Shown here in pieces: positions 7,787-15,943 of a stretch of 45,753 nucleotides of DNA. Position 1 is the stretch's first letter. Every line of letters begins with the position of its first letter. The notes beneath the pieces were generated by a model. That model did no database searches. It was not told the DNA's origin and was given only the letters and a program-made list of their open reading frames with translations. Where the stretch lies: assembly GCA_905234475.1 (NCBI GenBank), contig CAJOHX010000034.1, positions 1 through 45,753 on the forward strand, read 5' to 3'. Both the position numbers and the translations under genes were made by a program. Origin of the DNA: an uncultured Bacteroidales bacterium. GTDB lineage: Bacteria > Bacteroidota > Bacteroidia > Bacteroidales > UBA932.

Positions 7787-10700
7787 CTAGACCGGATAGC
7801 AGACGGTGAAGCAGGCGCCGCCCAGGGTGAAGGAGCGGGAGTAGGAGATGGTGGCGCCGCAGCGCTCCAGGATGCTCCGGCTGATGGCGAGGCCAAGGCC
7901 GGAGCCGCCGTTCTTGGTGGTGAAATTGGGGGTGAAGAGCCGCTCGATGTTCTCCTCGGACACGCCCGGACCGTTGTCCTCGACGACGATGTCCCAGAAG
8001 CCGTCGTGCACGGACTTGCGCAGCGACACGATGATGCGGCCGTCCGGTGCGTCGCCGATGGCCTGCACGGCGTTGCCGAGCAGGTTCACGAACACGCGGG
8101 TGAGCTGCGGCTTCGGGCCCTTGATCACCACATCCGACAGGCCGAGGTAGTCGAAATGAACGTTCTTGAGGTTGTCGAACATGGAGATCTCCTCGTGTAG
8201 GAGCCGGTCCAGCACGATCTCTGTGTGCTCCTCGGTGTAGAGCTTGGCGAAGGTGGAGAATTCGTTGGCGGTGTCCGTGAGGATGTCGATGTGGTCGAGA
8301 ATGACCTTGCTGGCCTCGTCGAAGCGCTCCTGCCAGGCCGGGTCGCCCTTGTCCTTGAGGCGAATCACCCGCTGGAGCTGGAGCTTCATCGGGGTGAGCG
8401 GGTTCTTAATCTCGTGCGCCACCTGGCGGGCCATGCCGCTCCAGGCCTTGTCACGCTCGGCCTGGGCCAGCTTGCGCGAACTCTCGGACAGCTCCGTGAC
8501 CATACGGTTGTAGGCCTCGACGATGGAGGAGATCTCGTCGTCGCGGTCGTAGTGGATGTATTCCAGCGAGCCGAGGTCCGCCTGCTCCATCTTGCCGCTC
8601 ATCTCGCTCAGCGGCTTGAACATGCGGTCCACGATGCGCGACACCATGAAGAGCGCCATCAGCAGGAAGAGCACGAACAGCGACAGGATGGTCATCGAGT
8701 GCATCACGGCGTCCTCCTCGAAGTCGTAGGTCTCTTCGTTGTACGGGGCGCAGAGGATGGCCACCATCGAACCGTCCGCGGCGAACAGCGGGGCATACAT
8801 GCTGTAGAAGCGCTGCATGGCGAAGCGCTCCTGCTGGATGTACTGGCGGCGGTTGCGGTACATGATGTTGTAGTAGGCCGTGCCGTCCATCCGCTCTTCG
8901 GTCATCAGCTGGTCGTACACGATCGGGGTCGTGCTGAAGAGCATGCGCCCGTCGGGCGAATAGAGGGTGATGTCGCATCCGGTCTCGCCGCTGACCTGCT
9001 CCACGAGGATGCGGTAGTTCGCGGACGGGAGGCCCTCCAGGCCGGTGTCCATGATGGCGATGATGGAGTTGATCTTGTCCGTCATCACCGACTGGCGGTT
9101 GCTGTCGTTGCGCGAATAGACGAAGAGCACGCTCACCAGCGCCATCGCCAGCAGGGTGAGCAGCAGCGACACCAGCAGGACCGCGGAGATCCGGGTCTTG
9201 TAGTAGGTCTTGCGGAAGACCGCCGGCTTGGGCCGCCGCAGCACGACGACCGAGAAGGTCAGGAAGGCCAGCAGCGCCAGCATCACGCCGGCCACGATGT
9301 ACGACAGCGGGCTGATGCCCGCGCGGGAGATCACGACCGCCTCGTCCTCACCCACCACATTCAGGAAATGGGTGTAGCCGCCGGACTGGACATGGTTGCG
9401 GCGCGCGCCGTACGTCTGGAGGTACAGCTCGTCGTCCATGCGCGTGGGGTACGGGTAGCGGCCCTTGTAGGCCTGCAGGTTGCGCTCGGAGTAGCGGGCG
9501 TAGGAATAGCCGGACGGGAGCATCACCTGCCCCGGCTGCGTGATGCCGAAGATGCCGGCATAGCCCCGGCCGCCCCGGAACTCCCGCAGCTCCACCCGCA
9601 GCAGGATGCGGGAAATGGCGCCCGTCTCCGACAGGAAATAGAAAACGCCGACGTAGTACGGCCGGCCGGTGTCGCGCTTGACATACAGGAAGCGCGAGTC
9701 GTCGGCGATCGGCACGCCGTCCCGCAGGGCGGAATTGTATTCCATCGCGGCCTGCCGCGTGTTGTTGTATTCGTTGAACACCCGGGCGGTCACGAGGTAA
9801 TCCCGCTCCCCGCCCGCGAAATAGTAGTCCGCGATGCGGCTCTGGATGGCCTGGTCCGCCCCCTGGAAGTGCGACAGCGCCGACAGGATCATGTCGTCTG
9901 CGATCTGCGCCTCCATCCGGCGCAGGCGCAGCTCCATCGCGATGTCGCGGTCGAAGGCCAGCCGGTTGGCCAGCAACTCGGTGCGGTCCTGCTCCTTGCG
10001 GAAGCCCAGCACCGCCGTCGTCGTGACCAGGTACACGCCCAGCAGCAGCGAGAGCACCACGCGCCCTGTCAGCGAGAAGGGATCGAACTTCCGTCCGGTG
10101 AGTTCGTCCAGGGCGGGAGCGGCCAGCTGCAGCAGCAGCGGCACGCTCAGCAGCATCGTGATGAACGACACATACACCAGCACGCTGAACGGGCTCAACT
10201 GCGAGAGCTTGTACAGCTCCAGCGAGAATCCTGAGTTGAGGATAATGCTGCGCAGGGCGGACTGCGAATAGATCACAATCCCCAGGACGGCGAGCATGGC
10301 ACACACGGCCAGCGCGATCCTGCGCCCCCGCGTGTCCATGCGCGCCACCAGGTCCTTCCGGACCATATAGAGGCAGACCGACAGGATCAGGATGGCCAGG
10401 TTGATCAGAATTACGGCGCCCAGCGAATAGAGCAGGTCGCCGCCGGCGAAGAGCATCGGCGAGAAAATGAGGATCCGGTTGCGCGAGAACTTACCCCAGA
10501 AATACAGACCCGCCAGCAGGACGATTACGCCCGAGCCGACCATATACAGCCGGCCCACGCTCCGCTCCGCGTCAAGATACAGCAGGAAAGCAGCCAGAAT
10601 CAAGGCCAGGGCGAGCCAGACCAGCGGGGAGGAATCCCGGCTGGCGGACAGGGATTCGCTCATCACCTTGAACTGCGGCCGGCCCTGCACGGTCACCGTT

Positions 10701-11272
10701 GCGCCGCCGTTTTCCGATACGGGCTGGATGGCATAGCGCCGGGGCAGGCGGAGCCGGGGATTGACCAGCGTGCTGCCGTCCATCGGCAGCTCGTCCATCA
10801 CCTCCAGGCCCGCAATCACGCGCACATCGCCGCCGCCGGCCGTCTTGGCCAGGTACCAGCGCGTGCCGAGGTTGTAGAAGCCCGTGGAGTCGCCCACCTG
10901 CAGCAGCGGTGACTCCGCGCCCACGCGGGGATCTACGAGGAACGGGACATAAACCCGCTGGCTGATGTTGTCGTTGGAAATCGGGAATTCGTTGCACCAG
11001 GACTGGAGCGTGTCGGCGCAGTAGCGGTAGATGACCAGGTCCCGCGGGAAGTCCTCCAGCTGCATCCATTGCACCGGGTCCTGCGACAGGGCCTGGGCGA
11101 TATAGCCGTCCAGCTGGGCCATGCGCCGCTCCAGGACGCGCTCCATGCGCCGCGCGGCGCCGGACGCGTCGCCCGGCCGCTGCGTGACCTGCAGCGAGGA
11201 GATGAACAGCACCACGCCTGCCAGCAGCAGCGCCATGGCGATCCATTCCCGGATATGTTTTCCCGCTTTCAT
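7787..11272 (-). CDS. NtrY-like multi-pass sensor histidine kinase (1161 aa)
   Basis: A large membrane histidine kinase. Predicted membrane segments: about 10-27, five or six between 215 and 420, then about 660-682, 700-722 and 870-890. Extracytoplasmic stretches lie between (about 28-214 and 425-655), with a third sensor-like segment at about 725-865. A HAMP-like linker follows (SRIVDRMFKPLSEMSGKMEQADL). The kinase core has H-box His953 in VAHEIKNPLTPMKLQLQ, N-box NLLGNAVQAI near 1063, DNGPGV near 1099 and GGSGLGLAIS. The wording of the H-box is NtrY-type, which usually pairs with an NtrC-class regulator; a candidate is the gene at 22804-23931, but pairing is inference. The start overlaps the rlmH stop by the ATGA arrangement, so translation is coupled. 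The signal is unknown. Confidence 0.92.
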   Translation of the reverse strand: MKAGKHIREWIAMALLLAGVVLFISSLQVTQRPGDASGAARRMERVLERRMAQLDGYIAQALSQDPVQWMQLEDFPRDLVIYRYCADTLQSWCNEFPISNDNISQRVYVPFLVDPRVGAESPLLQVGDSTGFYNLGTRWYLAKTAGGGDVRVIAGLEVMDELPMDGSTLVNPRLRLPRRYAIQPVSENGGATVTVQGRPQFKVMSESLSASRDSSPLVWLALALILAAFLLYLDAERSVGRLYMVGSGVIVLLAGLYFWGKFSRNRILIFSPMLFAGGDLLYSLGAVILINLAILILSVCLYMVRKDLVARMDTRGRRIALAVCAMLAVLGIVIYSQSALRSIILNSGFSLELYKLSQLSPFSVLVYVSFITMLLSVPLLLQLAAPALDELTGRKFDPFSLTGRVVLSLLLGVYLVTTTAVLGFRKEQDRTELLANRLAFDRDIAMELRLRRMEAQIADDMILSALSHFQGADQAIQSRIADYYFAGGERDYLVTARVFNEYNNTRQAAMEYNSALRDGVPIADDSRFLYVKRDTGRPYYVGVFYFLSETGAISRILLRVELREFRGGRGYAGIFGITQPGQVMLPSGYSYARYSERNLQAYKGRYPYPTRMDDELYLQTYGARRNHVQSGGYTHFLNVVGEDEAVVISRAGISPLSYIVAGVMLALLAFLTFSVVVLRRPKPAVFRKTYYKTRISAVLLVSLLLTLLAMALVSVLFVYSRNDSNRQSVMTDKINSIIAIMDTGLEGLPSANYRILVEQVSGETGCDITLYSPDGRMLFSTTPIVYDQLMTEERMDGTAYYNIMYRNRRQYIQQERFAMQRFYSMYAPLFAADGSMVAILCAPYNEETYDFEEDAVMHSMTILSLFVLFLLMALFMVSRIVDRMFKPLSEMSGKMEQADLGSLEYIHYDRDDEISSIVEAYNRMVTELSESSRKLAQAERDKAWSGMARQVAHEIKNPLTPMKLQLQRVIRLKDKGDPAWQERFDEASKVILDHIDILTDTANEFSTFAKLYTEEHTEIVLDRLLHEEISMFDNLKNVHFDYLGLSDVVIKGPKPQLTRVFVNLLGNAVQAIGDAPDGRIIVSLRKSVHDGFWDIVVEDNGPGVSEENIERLFTPNFTTKNGGSGLGLAISRSILERCGATISYSRSFTLGGACFTVCYPV

Positions 11273-11742
11273 TCGTGATGATAGGGCTCACCCCGCAGGA
11301 TGGTAAAGGCCCGGTACAGTTGTTCTGCAAAAATCGTTCTCACCAGCTGGTGCGAAAAGGTCATTTTCGACAGGGACAGTTTCGCGTCCGCGCGAGAATA
11401 CACCGCTTCGGAGAATCCGTACGCGCCGCCGATGGCGAAGACCAGGTCGCGCCCCGAGTGCGCCATGCGGCCTTCCAGCCACTGCGCGAACTCCACCGAG
11501 CGGTATTCCCGGCCCCGCTCGTCCAGCAGCACCAGCTCGTCGGAAGGCTTGACCAGCTTGAGCAGGCCCTCCCCCTCCCGCGCCTTGACCTGGTCCTGGG
11601 ACAGGGAGCCAACTCCCTTCAGCTCAGGGATTTCCTTCAAGGTGAAGGGGACATAATGCTCCAGCCGGGAGACATACATCTCCAGGCCCTCCCGGACCCA
11701 CGGAATGTCCGTCCGTCCGACTGTGACCAGCGTGATACGCAT
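11269..11742 (-). CDS. rlmH: 23S rRNA (pseudouridine1915-N3)-methyltransferase RlmH
   Basis: A SPOUT-class methyltransferase that methylates pseudouridine 1915 in helix 69 of 23S rRNA. The start MRITLVTVGRTDIPWV at 11742 gives 157 residues, the family's standard size; a frame reaching 11811 would add a non-family leader that crosses the promoter. The trefoil-knot region is visible as LVFAIGGAYGFSEAVYSRAD, LSLSKMTFSHQLVRTIFAEQLYRAF and the C-terminal GEPYHHE. Its stop TGA overlaps the ATG of the histidine kinase gene. A strong Bacteroidota promoter precedes it at 11750-11781. Confidence 0.96.
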   Translation of the reverse strand: MRITLVTVGRTDIPWVREGLEMYVSRLEHYVPFTLKEIPELKGVGSLSQDQVKAREGEGLLKLVKPSDELVLLDERGREYRSVEFAQWLEGRMAHSGRDLVFAIGGAYGFSEAVYSRADAKLSLSKMTFSHQLVRTIFAEQLYRAFTILRGEPYHHE

Positions 11743-11749
11743 CTCTGTA

Positions 11750-11781
11750 CAAATATAGTAATGTGGCTCGGTATTTGCAAA
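11750..11781 (-). promoter_or_regulatory. Predicted promoter of rlmH and the kinase gene
   Basis: TATATTTG (11757-11750, minus strand) with TTTG (11781-11778) exactly 20 bases upstream; the rlmH ATG is 7 bases downstream of the -7 element, giving a nearly leaderless transcript. The site overlaps the possible GTG start of the divergent DUF4783 gene. Confidence 0.7.
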
Positions 11782-12194
11782 AGTTTTCCCACGTGCGACG
11801 CTTACTGACAATCGCTTTCGTGTTCTTCACGATGCTCTCCTGCGGACGGCTCATGGCCCAGCCCGCAGGCTATGACGTGTTTGTCCCGATCAGCAAATAC
11901 ATGGCGCAGGGCAACGCCGACAACCTTTCCGCCTGGTTCGACGACAATCTCGAGATTGCCGTGGTCTCCCAGGGGAGCAACGCCAGCAAGGCCCAGGCCA
12001 AGCAGATTGTCAAGACCTTCTTCGAGAACTATACCCCCCGCTCTTTCGAGGTCAACCACACCGCCGGGCGGGACAACATGAAGTACGCCCTGGGCACGCT
12101 CAAGGCCGGCGGGGAGAATTTCTCCGTCACAATCTTCGTCAGCTCCAAGGGCAAGACCTACAAGATCCAGCAGCTCAAGATCGAGCGGCTGTAG
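11763..12194 (+). CDS. DUF4783 secreted protein
   Basis: A small exported protein that resembles the Bacteroidota DUF4783 family, whose fold is NTF2-like and whose function is not established. The mature part begins around QPAGYDVFVPISKYMAQGNADNLSAWF and carries the family's SKAQAKQIVKTFFENYTP and VTIFVSSKGKTYKIQQLKIERL blocks. The frame allows a GTG start at 11763 (143 aa). A second GTG at 11793 gives VRRLLTIAFVFFTMLSCGRLMAQ, a cleaner signal peptide, and would avoid overlap with the rlmH promoter; I regard the start as undecided. The gene is divergent from rlmH, and its last 20 bases overlap the 3' end of the convergent aminotransferase gene. Confidence 0.85.
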   Translation: MARYLQKFSHVRRLLTIAFVFFTMLSCGRLMAQPAGYDVFVPISKYMAQGNADNLSAWFDDNLEIAVVSQGSNASKAQAKQIVKTFFENYTPRSFEVNHTAGRDNMKYALGTLKAGGENFSVTIFVSSKGKTYKIQQLKIERL

Positions 12195-13278
12195 CCGCGA
12201 TCTTCTCCACCTCCTCCTCAGTTAATTCGGGATACAGCGGAAGGCAGAGTACGCCTTCGGCGAAACGTCGCGCTGCGGGCACGTCCGCCCGGGCGGCAAC
12301 CGGTGTGCCGGCGTAGCACGCCAGGTCCGGGATCAACGGATAGAAATACTTGCGCGCATGGACGCCTATCGTCTCCAGGCGCGCGTAAGCGGCATCCCGC
12401 GCGGCCCGGCCGTCGAACACGACCGGGAAATAGGCTCCGTTGGACTCGACCCCCTCGCGCGGCGCGGGCAGCCGCAGGCCCGGGCGGCCGGACAGCAGCG
12501 CGCGGTAGTGCGCCGCGTGCTCCCGGCGGCGGGCGATGTCGGCGTCCACGCGGCGCAGGTTGCACAGGCCCATCGCCGCCTGGAATTCGCTCATTTTGGC
12601 GTTGCCGCCCACGGCGGCACAGGATTCCTCGTCCCGGATGCCGAAATTTTTGCTGTCCTCCAGCGCCTGCAGCAGGGTCGCGTCCGCCGTGCAGACGGCC
12701 CCGCCCTCGACCGTGGAGAAGACCTTGGTCGCGTGGAAGCTGAGCACGGCGGCGTCGCCGAAGCGGACTGCCGGGACGCCCCGGTAGCGCACGCCGAAGG
12801 CATGGGCGGCGTCGTAGAGCACTTTCAAGCCATGCCTTTCGGCAAACGCGCCGATGCGCCCCACGTCGCAGACATGGCCGTAGACGTGGACGGGCAGGAT
12901 GGCCGCCGTGCGCGGCGTCAGCAGGCCCTCCAGCCGGTCGGGATCCAGGGTCCCGTCCTCTTCCAGAACGTCGCAGAAGACGGGTGTCAGGCCGCTGCGC
13001 ACGATGGCGTGCGTCGTGGAGACGAAGCTCAGCGGCGTGGTGATTACCTCCGCGCCTGCGGGCAGCCGGAACGCTTCCAGCGCCGCCTCGAGCGCGAGGT
13101 GCCCGTTGGTGAACGGCACGGCGTGCGGGATCTCCAGGTATTGTTCCAACTTCTCCCGGAAGGCTTCATGCGCCTCTCCCATGTTGGTCAGGATGTGGCT
13201 GTCCCAGAACCTGCGGATTTCAGAGCAGTATTCCTCGAAGGGTGGCAGCGAGGTGCGAGTAACGTTGATCTTTTTCAT
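12175..13278 (-). CDS. DegT/DnrJ/EryC1/StrS-family sugar aminotransferase
   Basis: A PLP-dependent aminotransferase of the class that aminates nucleotide-linked keto-sugars. The start MKKINVTRTSLPPFEEY at 13278 gives 367 residues, the family norm; the open frame continues upstream only as low-complexity Arg/Ser-rich sequence overlapping the glycosyltransferase. Lys185 in LSFHATKVFSTVEGGA is the Schiff-base lysine and Asp156 in LYDAAHAFG the cofactor-binding acid. The GNAKMSEFQAAMG block and the C-terminal RKYFYPLIPDL are typical of the FdtB/QdtB-like branch that makes dTDP-3-amino-dideoxyhexoses. No nucleotide-sugar isomerase or dehydratase is nearby, so the substrate is open. It is the last gene of the efp-linked cluster, one base after the glycosyltransferase stop. 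Confidence 0.9.
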   Translation of the reverse strand: MKKINVTRTSLPPFEEYCSEIRRFWDSHILTNMGEAHEAFREKLEQYLEIPHAVPFTNGHLALEAALEAFRLPAGAEVITTPLSFVSTTHAIVRSGLTPVFCDVLEEDGTLDPDRLEGLLTPRTAAILPVHVYGHVCDVGRIGAFAERHGLKVLYDAAHAFGVRYRGVPAVRFGDAAVLSFHATKVFSTVEGGAVCTADATLLQALEDSKNFGIRDEESCAAVGGNAKMSEFQAAMGLCNLRRVDADIARRREHAAHYRALLSGRPGLRLPAPREGVESNGAYFPVVFDGRAARDAAYARLETIGVHARKYFYPLIPDLACYAGTPVAARADVPAARRFAEGVLCLPLYPELTEEEVEKIAATAARS

Positions 13279-13279
13279 G

Positions 13280-14053
13280 TCAATGGGAATAACGGCGCAG
13301 GCGGCGCAGGATGGTACGGTGCCAGCGTCCCTGGGTGTACGTGTCCAGCGCCTCGAGCATCTGCCGCCGCCGGTCCTTGTAGGCGGCATTCCGGTCGCGC
13401 TGCAACTGGGTCCAGGAGCCGGGCACATCCCGCCGGTACACGGACATGCAGTCGTGCAGGAAGTACATCCCCCCGCGCAGCGACCCCTGGATCTGCAGGG
13501 AATAGTCGTTGGCGAGGATCTCCCGGAACGGGGCCTGCTGCATGTAGGCCTCCCGGCGGCAGAGGAGCGAACCCGTGGCGACAAACTTGCCCCCGCCGGA
13601 AATGACGCGCCGGACGGGGATCACGCCGTCCCGGCAACGGGGCGAGACGTAGCTGCGAAGCTTTCCGCCCCGCAGGCGCCGCGCCCGGTGGGCGCAGATG
13701 TCCACGTCCGGATGCGCCTCCAGCGCCGCCACCTGCTTCGCGAGCTTGTGCGGGTCGGTCCAGTAGTCGTCGCCCTCGCACAGCGCCACGTAGCGGCCCC
13801 GGATCAGCGGATACAGGAAGGTCTGCGGGATGCTGACCCCCCTGGAATACTGGTTCTCCGTCTGGTAGACGCCCCGGATCAGGCCGGGGAAGAGCTTTTC
13901 GTAATGCCGGACGATGTCCGCCGTGCCATCGGTGGAGGCGTCGTCGTGGACGATCACCTCGAAGCGCCACGGCGCCTGCTGCGCGGCGAACCCGTCGAGG
14001 GCGTCGCGGATGTAGTCTGCATGATTGTAGGTCAGGCAGATGACGGTGACCAT
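13280..14053 (-). CDS. Family 2 glycosyltransferase
   Basis: A GT-A fold glycosyltransferase of family 2. It starts MVTVICLTYNHADYIRDAL, with the nucleotide-sugar loop VIVHDDASTDGT near residue 35 and the metal-binding region CEGDDYWTDPHKL near 95. There is no membrane segment, so it should act in the cytosol or at the inner membrane surface. An alternative ATG at 14065 (MDEIMVTV) would overlap the upstream WbqC-like gene by 8 bases; both are plausible in this overlapping operon. Neighbours are a WbqC-like gene upstream and a DegT aminotransferase downstream, which fits modification of a surface glycan or a glycosylated small molecule. Donor and acceptor cannot be told. Confidence 0.9.
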   Translation of the reverse strand: MVTVICLTYNHADYIRDALDGFAAQQAPWRFEVIVHDDASTDGTADIVRHYEKLFPGLIRGVYQTENQYSRGVSIPQTFLYPLIRGRYVALCEGDDYWTDPHKLAKQVAALEAHPDVDICAHRARRLRGGKLRSYVSPRCRDGVIPVRRVISGGGKFVATGSLLCRREAYMQQAPFREILANDYSLQIQGSLRGGMYFLHDCMSVYRRDVPGSWTQLQRDRNAAYKDRRRQMLEALDTYTQGRWHRTILRRLRRYSH

Positions 14054-14057
14054 AATC

Positions 14058-14762
14058 TCATCCATCGATCCAGGTGAAATCGTCCAGCATCGCGTGCAGC
14101 GCGTCCGGCGGGTTGAACATGATGGCATCCAGGATGGAAAGGCGCTCCGTGAAGCGGTCCCCGAACTGTTTGTACGGCTTTAGGACCGGCTGGATGAAGC
14201 GCAGGCGGATGCCGTGGGCGGCAAAGGCTTCGTAGTCGTATAGTTTCTGCCCCCCGGGCAGGTTGATGTAGGTTTCGGCGCCCAGGCGGGCGCAGAAATC
14301 GTAGATGCGCTCCTCGCGCCGCAGCAGGCTGTTGCCGGGCAGGTCGGAGGAGTGGCTGATGGGCGTAGTGATGCCCAGGTAGGCGCAGACTTCCCGGATG
14401 GAGTATTCCAGGAACAGCGACAGGTTGCGCTCCGGGTTAAGCAGGATCCGCTCCGCGAGGGCATAGCCGGCCTCGAAAAAGGGCGCCCTGTGGTAAGCCA
14501 TCCGCAGCGTTTTCAGCTTGTCCTGCAGCCATGCGGGCTTCATGGCAACGCGCTTGTCCATGATGAGCCGCGAGGCGATGCCGCCGGCCGTCTCCACGCG
14601 CAGGAAATGCGGCTGGCCGTTGACAAGGATGTAGTTGCGGTTGACCCAGCCCGCCCGGATGTAGGCGTAGTCGTCGGCAATCAGGAAGCGGTCGGCAGCG
14701 TGGATCAGCTGCCAATAGCCCAGGTACGGGAGGAAATAGGGCTGGTTGCCGGACAGGGTCAT
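14058..14762 (-). CDS. WbqC-like family protein
   Basis: A 234-residue protein of the WbqC-like family, named from O-antigen loci and without established biochemical function. The start MTLSGNQPYFLPYLGYWQLI is the conserved family N-terminus (NQPYFxPYxGYW), followed by DRFLIADDYAYIRAGWVNRNYI and, in the C-terminal half, SSDLPGNSLLRREERIYDFC and YINLPGGQKLYD. The ATG at 14762 overlaps the stop of the ATP-grasp-like gene by the ATGA arrangement. WbqC genes often sit beside DegT aminotransferases in sugar biosynthesis loci, which agrees with this neighbourhood. A role in building or transferring an amino sugar or its acyl group is inference. Confidence 0.9.
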   Translation of the reverse strand: MTLSGNQPYFLPYLGYWQLIHAADRFLIADDYAYIRAGWVNRNYILVNGQPHFLRVETAGGIASRLIMDKRVAMKPAWLQDKLKTLRMAYHRAPFFEAGYALAERILLNPERNLSLFLEYSIREVCAYLGITTPISHSSDLPGNSLLRREERIYDFCARLGAETYINLPGGQKLYDYEAFAAHGIRLRFIQPVLKPYKQFGDRFTERLSILDAIMFNPPDALHAMLDDFTWIDG

Positions 14763-15943
14763 AGGATGTCGCAGCTGGCGAGGAGTTCGGGGTCGTCGGT
14801 GTGCAGGGGGCAGGCCTTGCGGTCGTCGCCCACGTTGGTCACGGGCAGGCTCGAGGTCCGGAAGAGGCCCGAGTCGAAATAGCGGTCGTCCACGCAGAGC
14901 ATCATCCCGCAGAGGTAGTCCTCGAAATGCTTTCCCTCCCATTCGGTCGGGAATGTCCGTTGGTCCAGGAAGGGCTGCAGGACCATTCCGTCCACCCCGT
15001 GGCGCCACAGCCGGCGCCAGCCGAGCCTGCGCTCCAGCACGCCGGCGTGCACGCCCTCGCTCTTGCCCAGGCGGCAGGGTTTCAGGATGTAGCCGTCCTT
15101 ATGGGCGCGGGCGTCCTCCAGGACGGCCGCCGCGGCGGGATCCGAGCAGTCGTACGTCGGGATGGCGTGTTCGCGCAGGAAGGCTGTCTCTTCAGCGCTC
15201 AGGCAGGCTCCGGTGAAGGCGTCGTCGAACCACAGCCGCATGAAGCGCTTGTCGTGGATGAGGAAGATGTTGCGGAAGTCGCTGACCATCCCCACGTCCA
15301 TCATGGCCCGCAGGGTGTCCATGCCGTAGCTGAGCAGGTCACGCTGGTTGAGCCCGCTGACCACCAGCGCGTCCGGACGGGCCCATTCGGCGCGGCGCGC
15401 CTCCACTTCGGGTGCCTCGATGATGACAATCTCCAGCCCCTCCGCTTCGTAAAAACGGGTGTAGAGCCGGATCTCGCTGCTCTTGTCGGCGCTCTTGAGC
15501 ACGCACAGGCGCTTCTTGCCCGCGGCGAGCGAGCGCATGCAGTCCATCAGTTCCCCGTAGCGGGATTCCCGCTCCTTGCCGGGAAAGCGCTCCATGAAGC
15601 GGTCGGCGGCATATTCCGCGAAGACCGACAGGAAGATGCCGTGGCCGAAGAAACGGGAGGTGATCTCGCAGAGCTTCAGCGCCCCGTCCCGGGTCACGAT
15701 GTAGTCGGGCCGCCAGGTGCCGGCCCGGAAAGGATATTGGCTCTGGAGCTCCAGGATCTCGAGCTCCTTGTCGCCCAGCGGCAGCACCGAGGGCACGAAA
15801 TCCCGGTAGTTCAGCGCGAAGTGTTCCGCGCAGCGGTAAAGTATCGTGTGAAGGCGTCGCAGCTCGTCGCGGCGCTGCGACGTGATGCCGACGGGACGGT
15901 CGTGGTACCAGCGGAGGTAGTATGACGCGAGATCGTCAAACAT
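14759..15943 (-). CDS. Circularly permuted ATP-grasp-like ligase, unknown substrate
   Basis: A 394-residue cytosolic protein with the hallmarks of the glutathionylspermidine synthase-like, circularly permuted ATP-grasp group. An N-terminal part carries WRPDYIVTRDGALKLCEITSRFFGHG (residues 77-102). A central Rossmann-like segment (145-230) includes LCVLKSADKSSEIRLYTRFYE and DALVVSGLNQRDLL. The ATP-binding part has GYILKPCRLGKSEGVHAG with Lys288, LQPF near 323, and FEDYLCGMMLCVDDRYFDSGLFRTSS with NVGDD near 370. Such enzymes join a carboxylate to an amine through an acyl-phosphate. No thiol or polyamine genes are nearby. It overlaps the radical SAM gene by 8 bases and the WbqC-like gene by 4, so the products probably act together. 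The family assignment is from motifs only. Confidence 0.75.
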   Translation of the reverse strand: MFDDLASYYLRWYHDRPVGITSQRRDELRRLHTILYRCAEHFALNYRDFVPSVLPLGDKELEILELQSQYPFRAGTWRPDYIVTRDGALKLCEITSRFFGHGIFLSVFAEYAADRFMERFPGKERESRYGELMDCMRSLAAGKKRLCVLKSADKSSEIRLYTRFYEAEGLEIVIIEAPEVEARRAEWARPDALVVSGLNQRDLLSYGMDTLRAMMDVGMVSDFRNIFLIHDKRFMRLWFDDAFTGACLSAEETAFLREHAIPTYDCSDPAAAAVLEDARAHKDGYILKPCRLGKSEGVHAGVLERRLGWRRLWRHGVDGMVLQPFLDQRTFPTEWEGKHFEDYLCGMMLCVDDRYFDSGLFRTSSLPVTNVGDDRKACPLHTDDPELLASCDIL

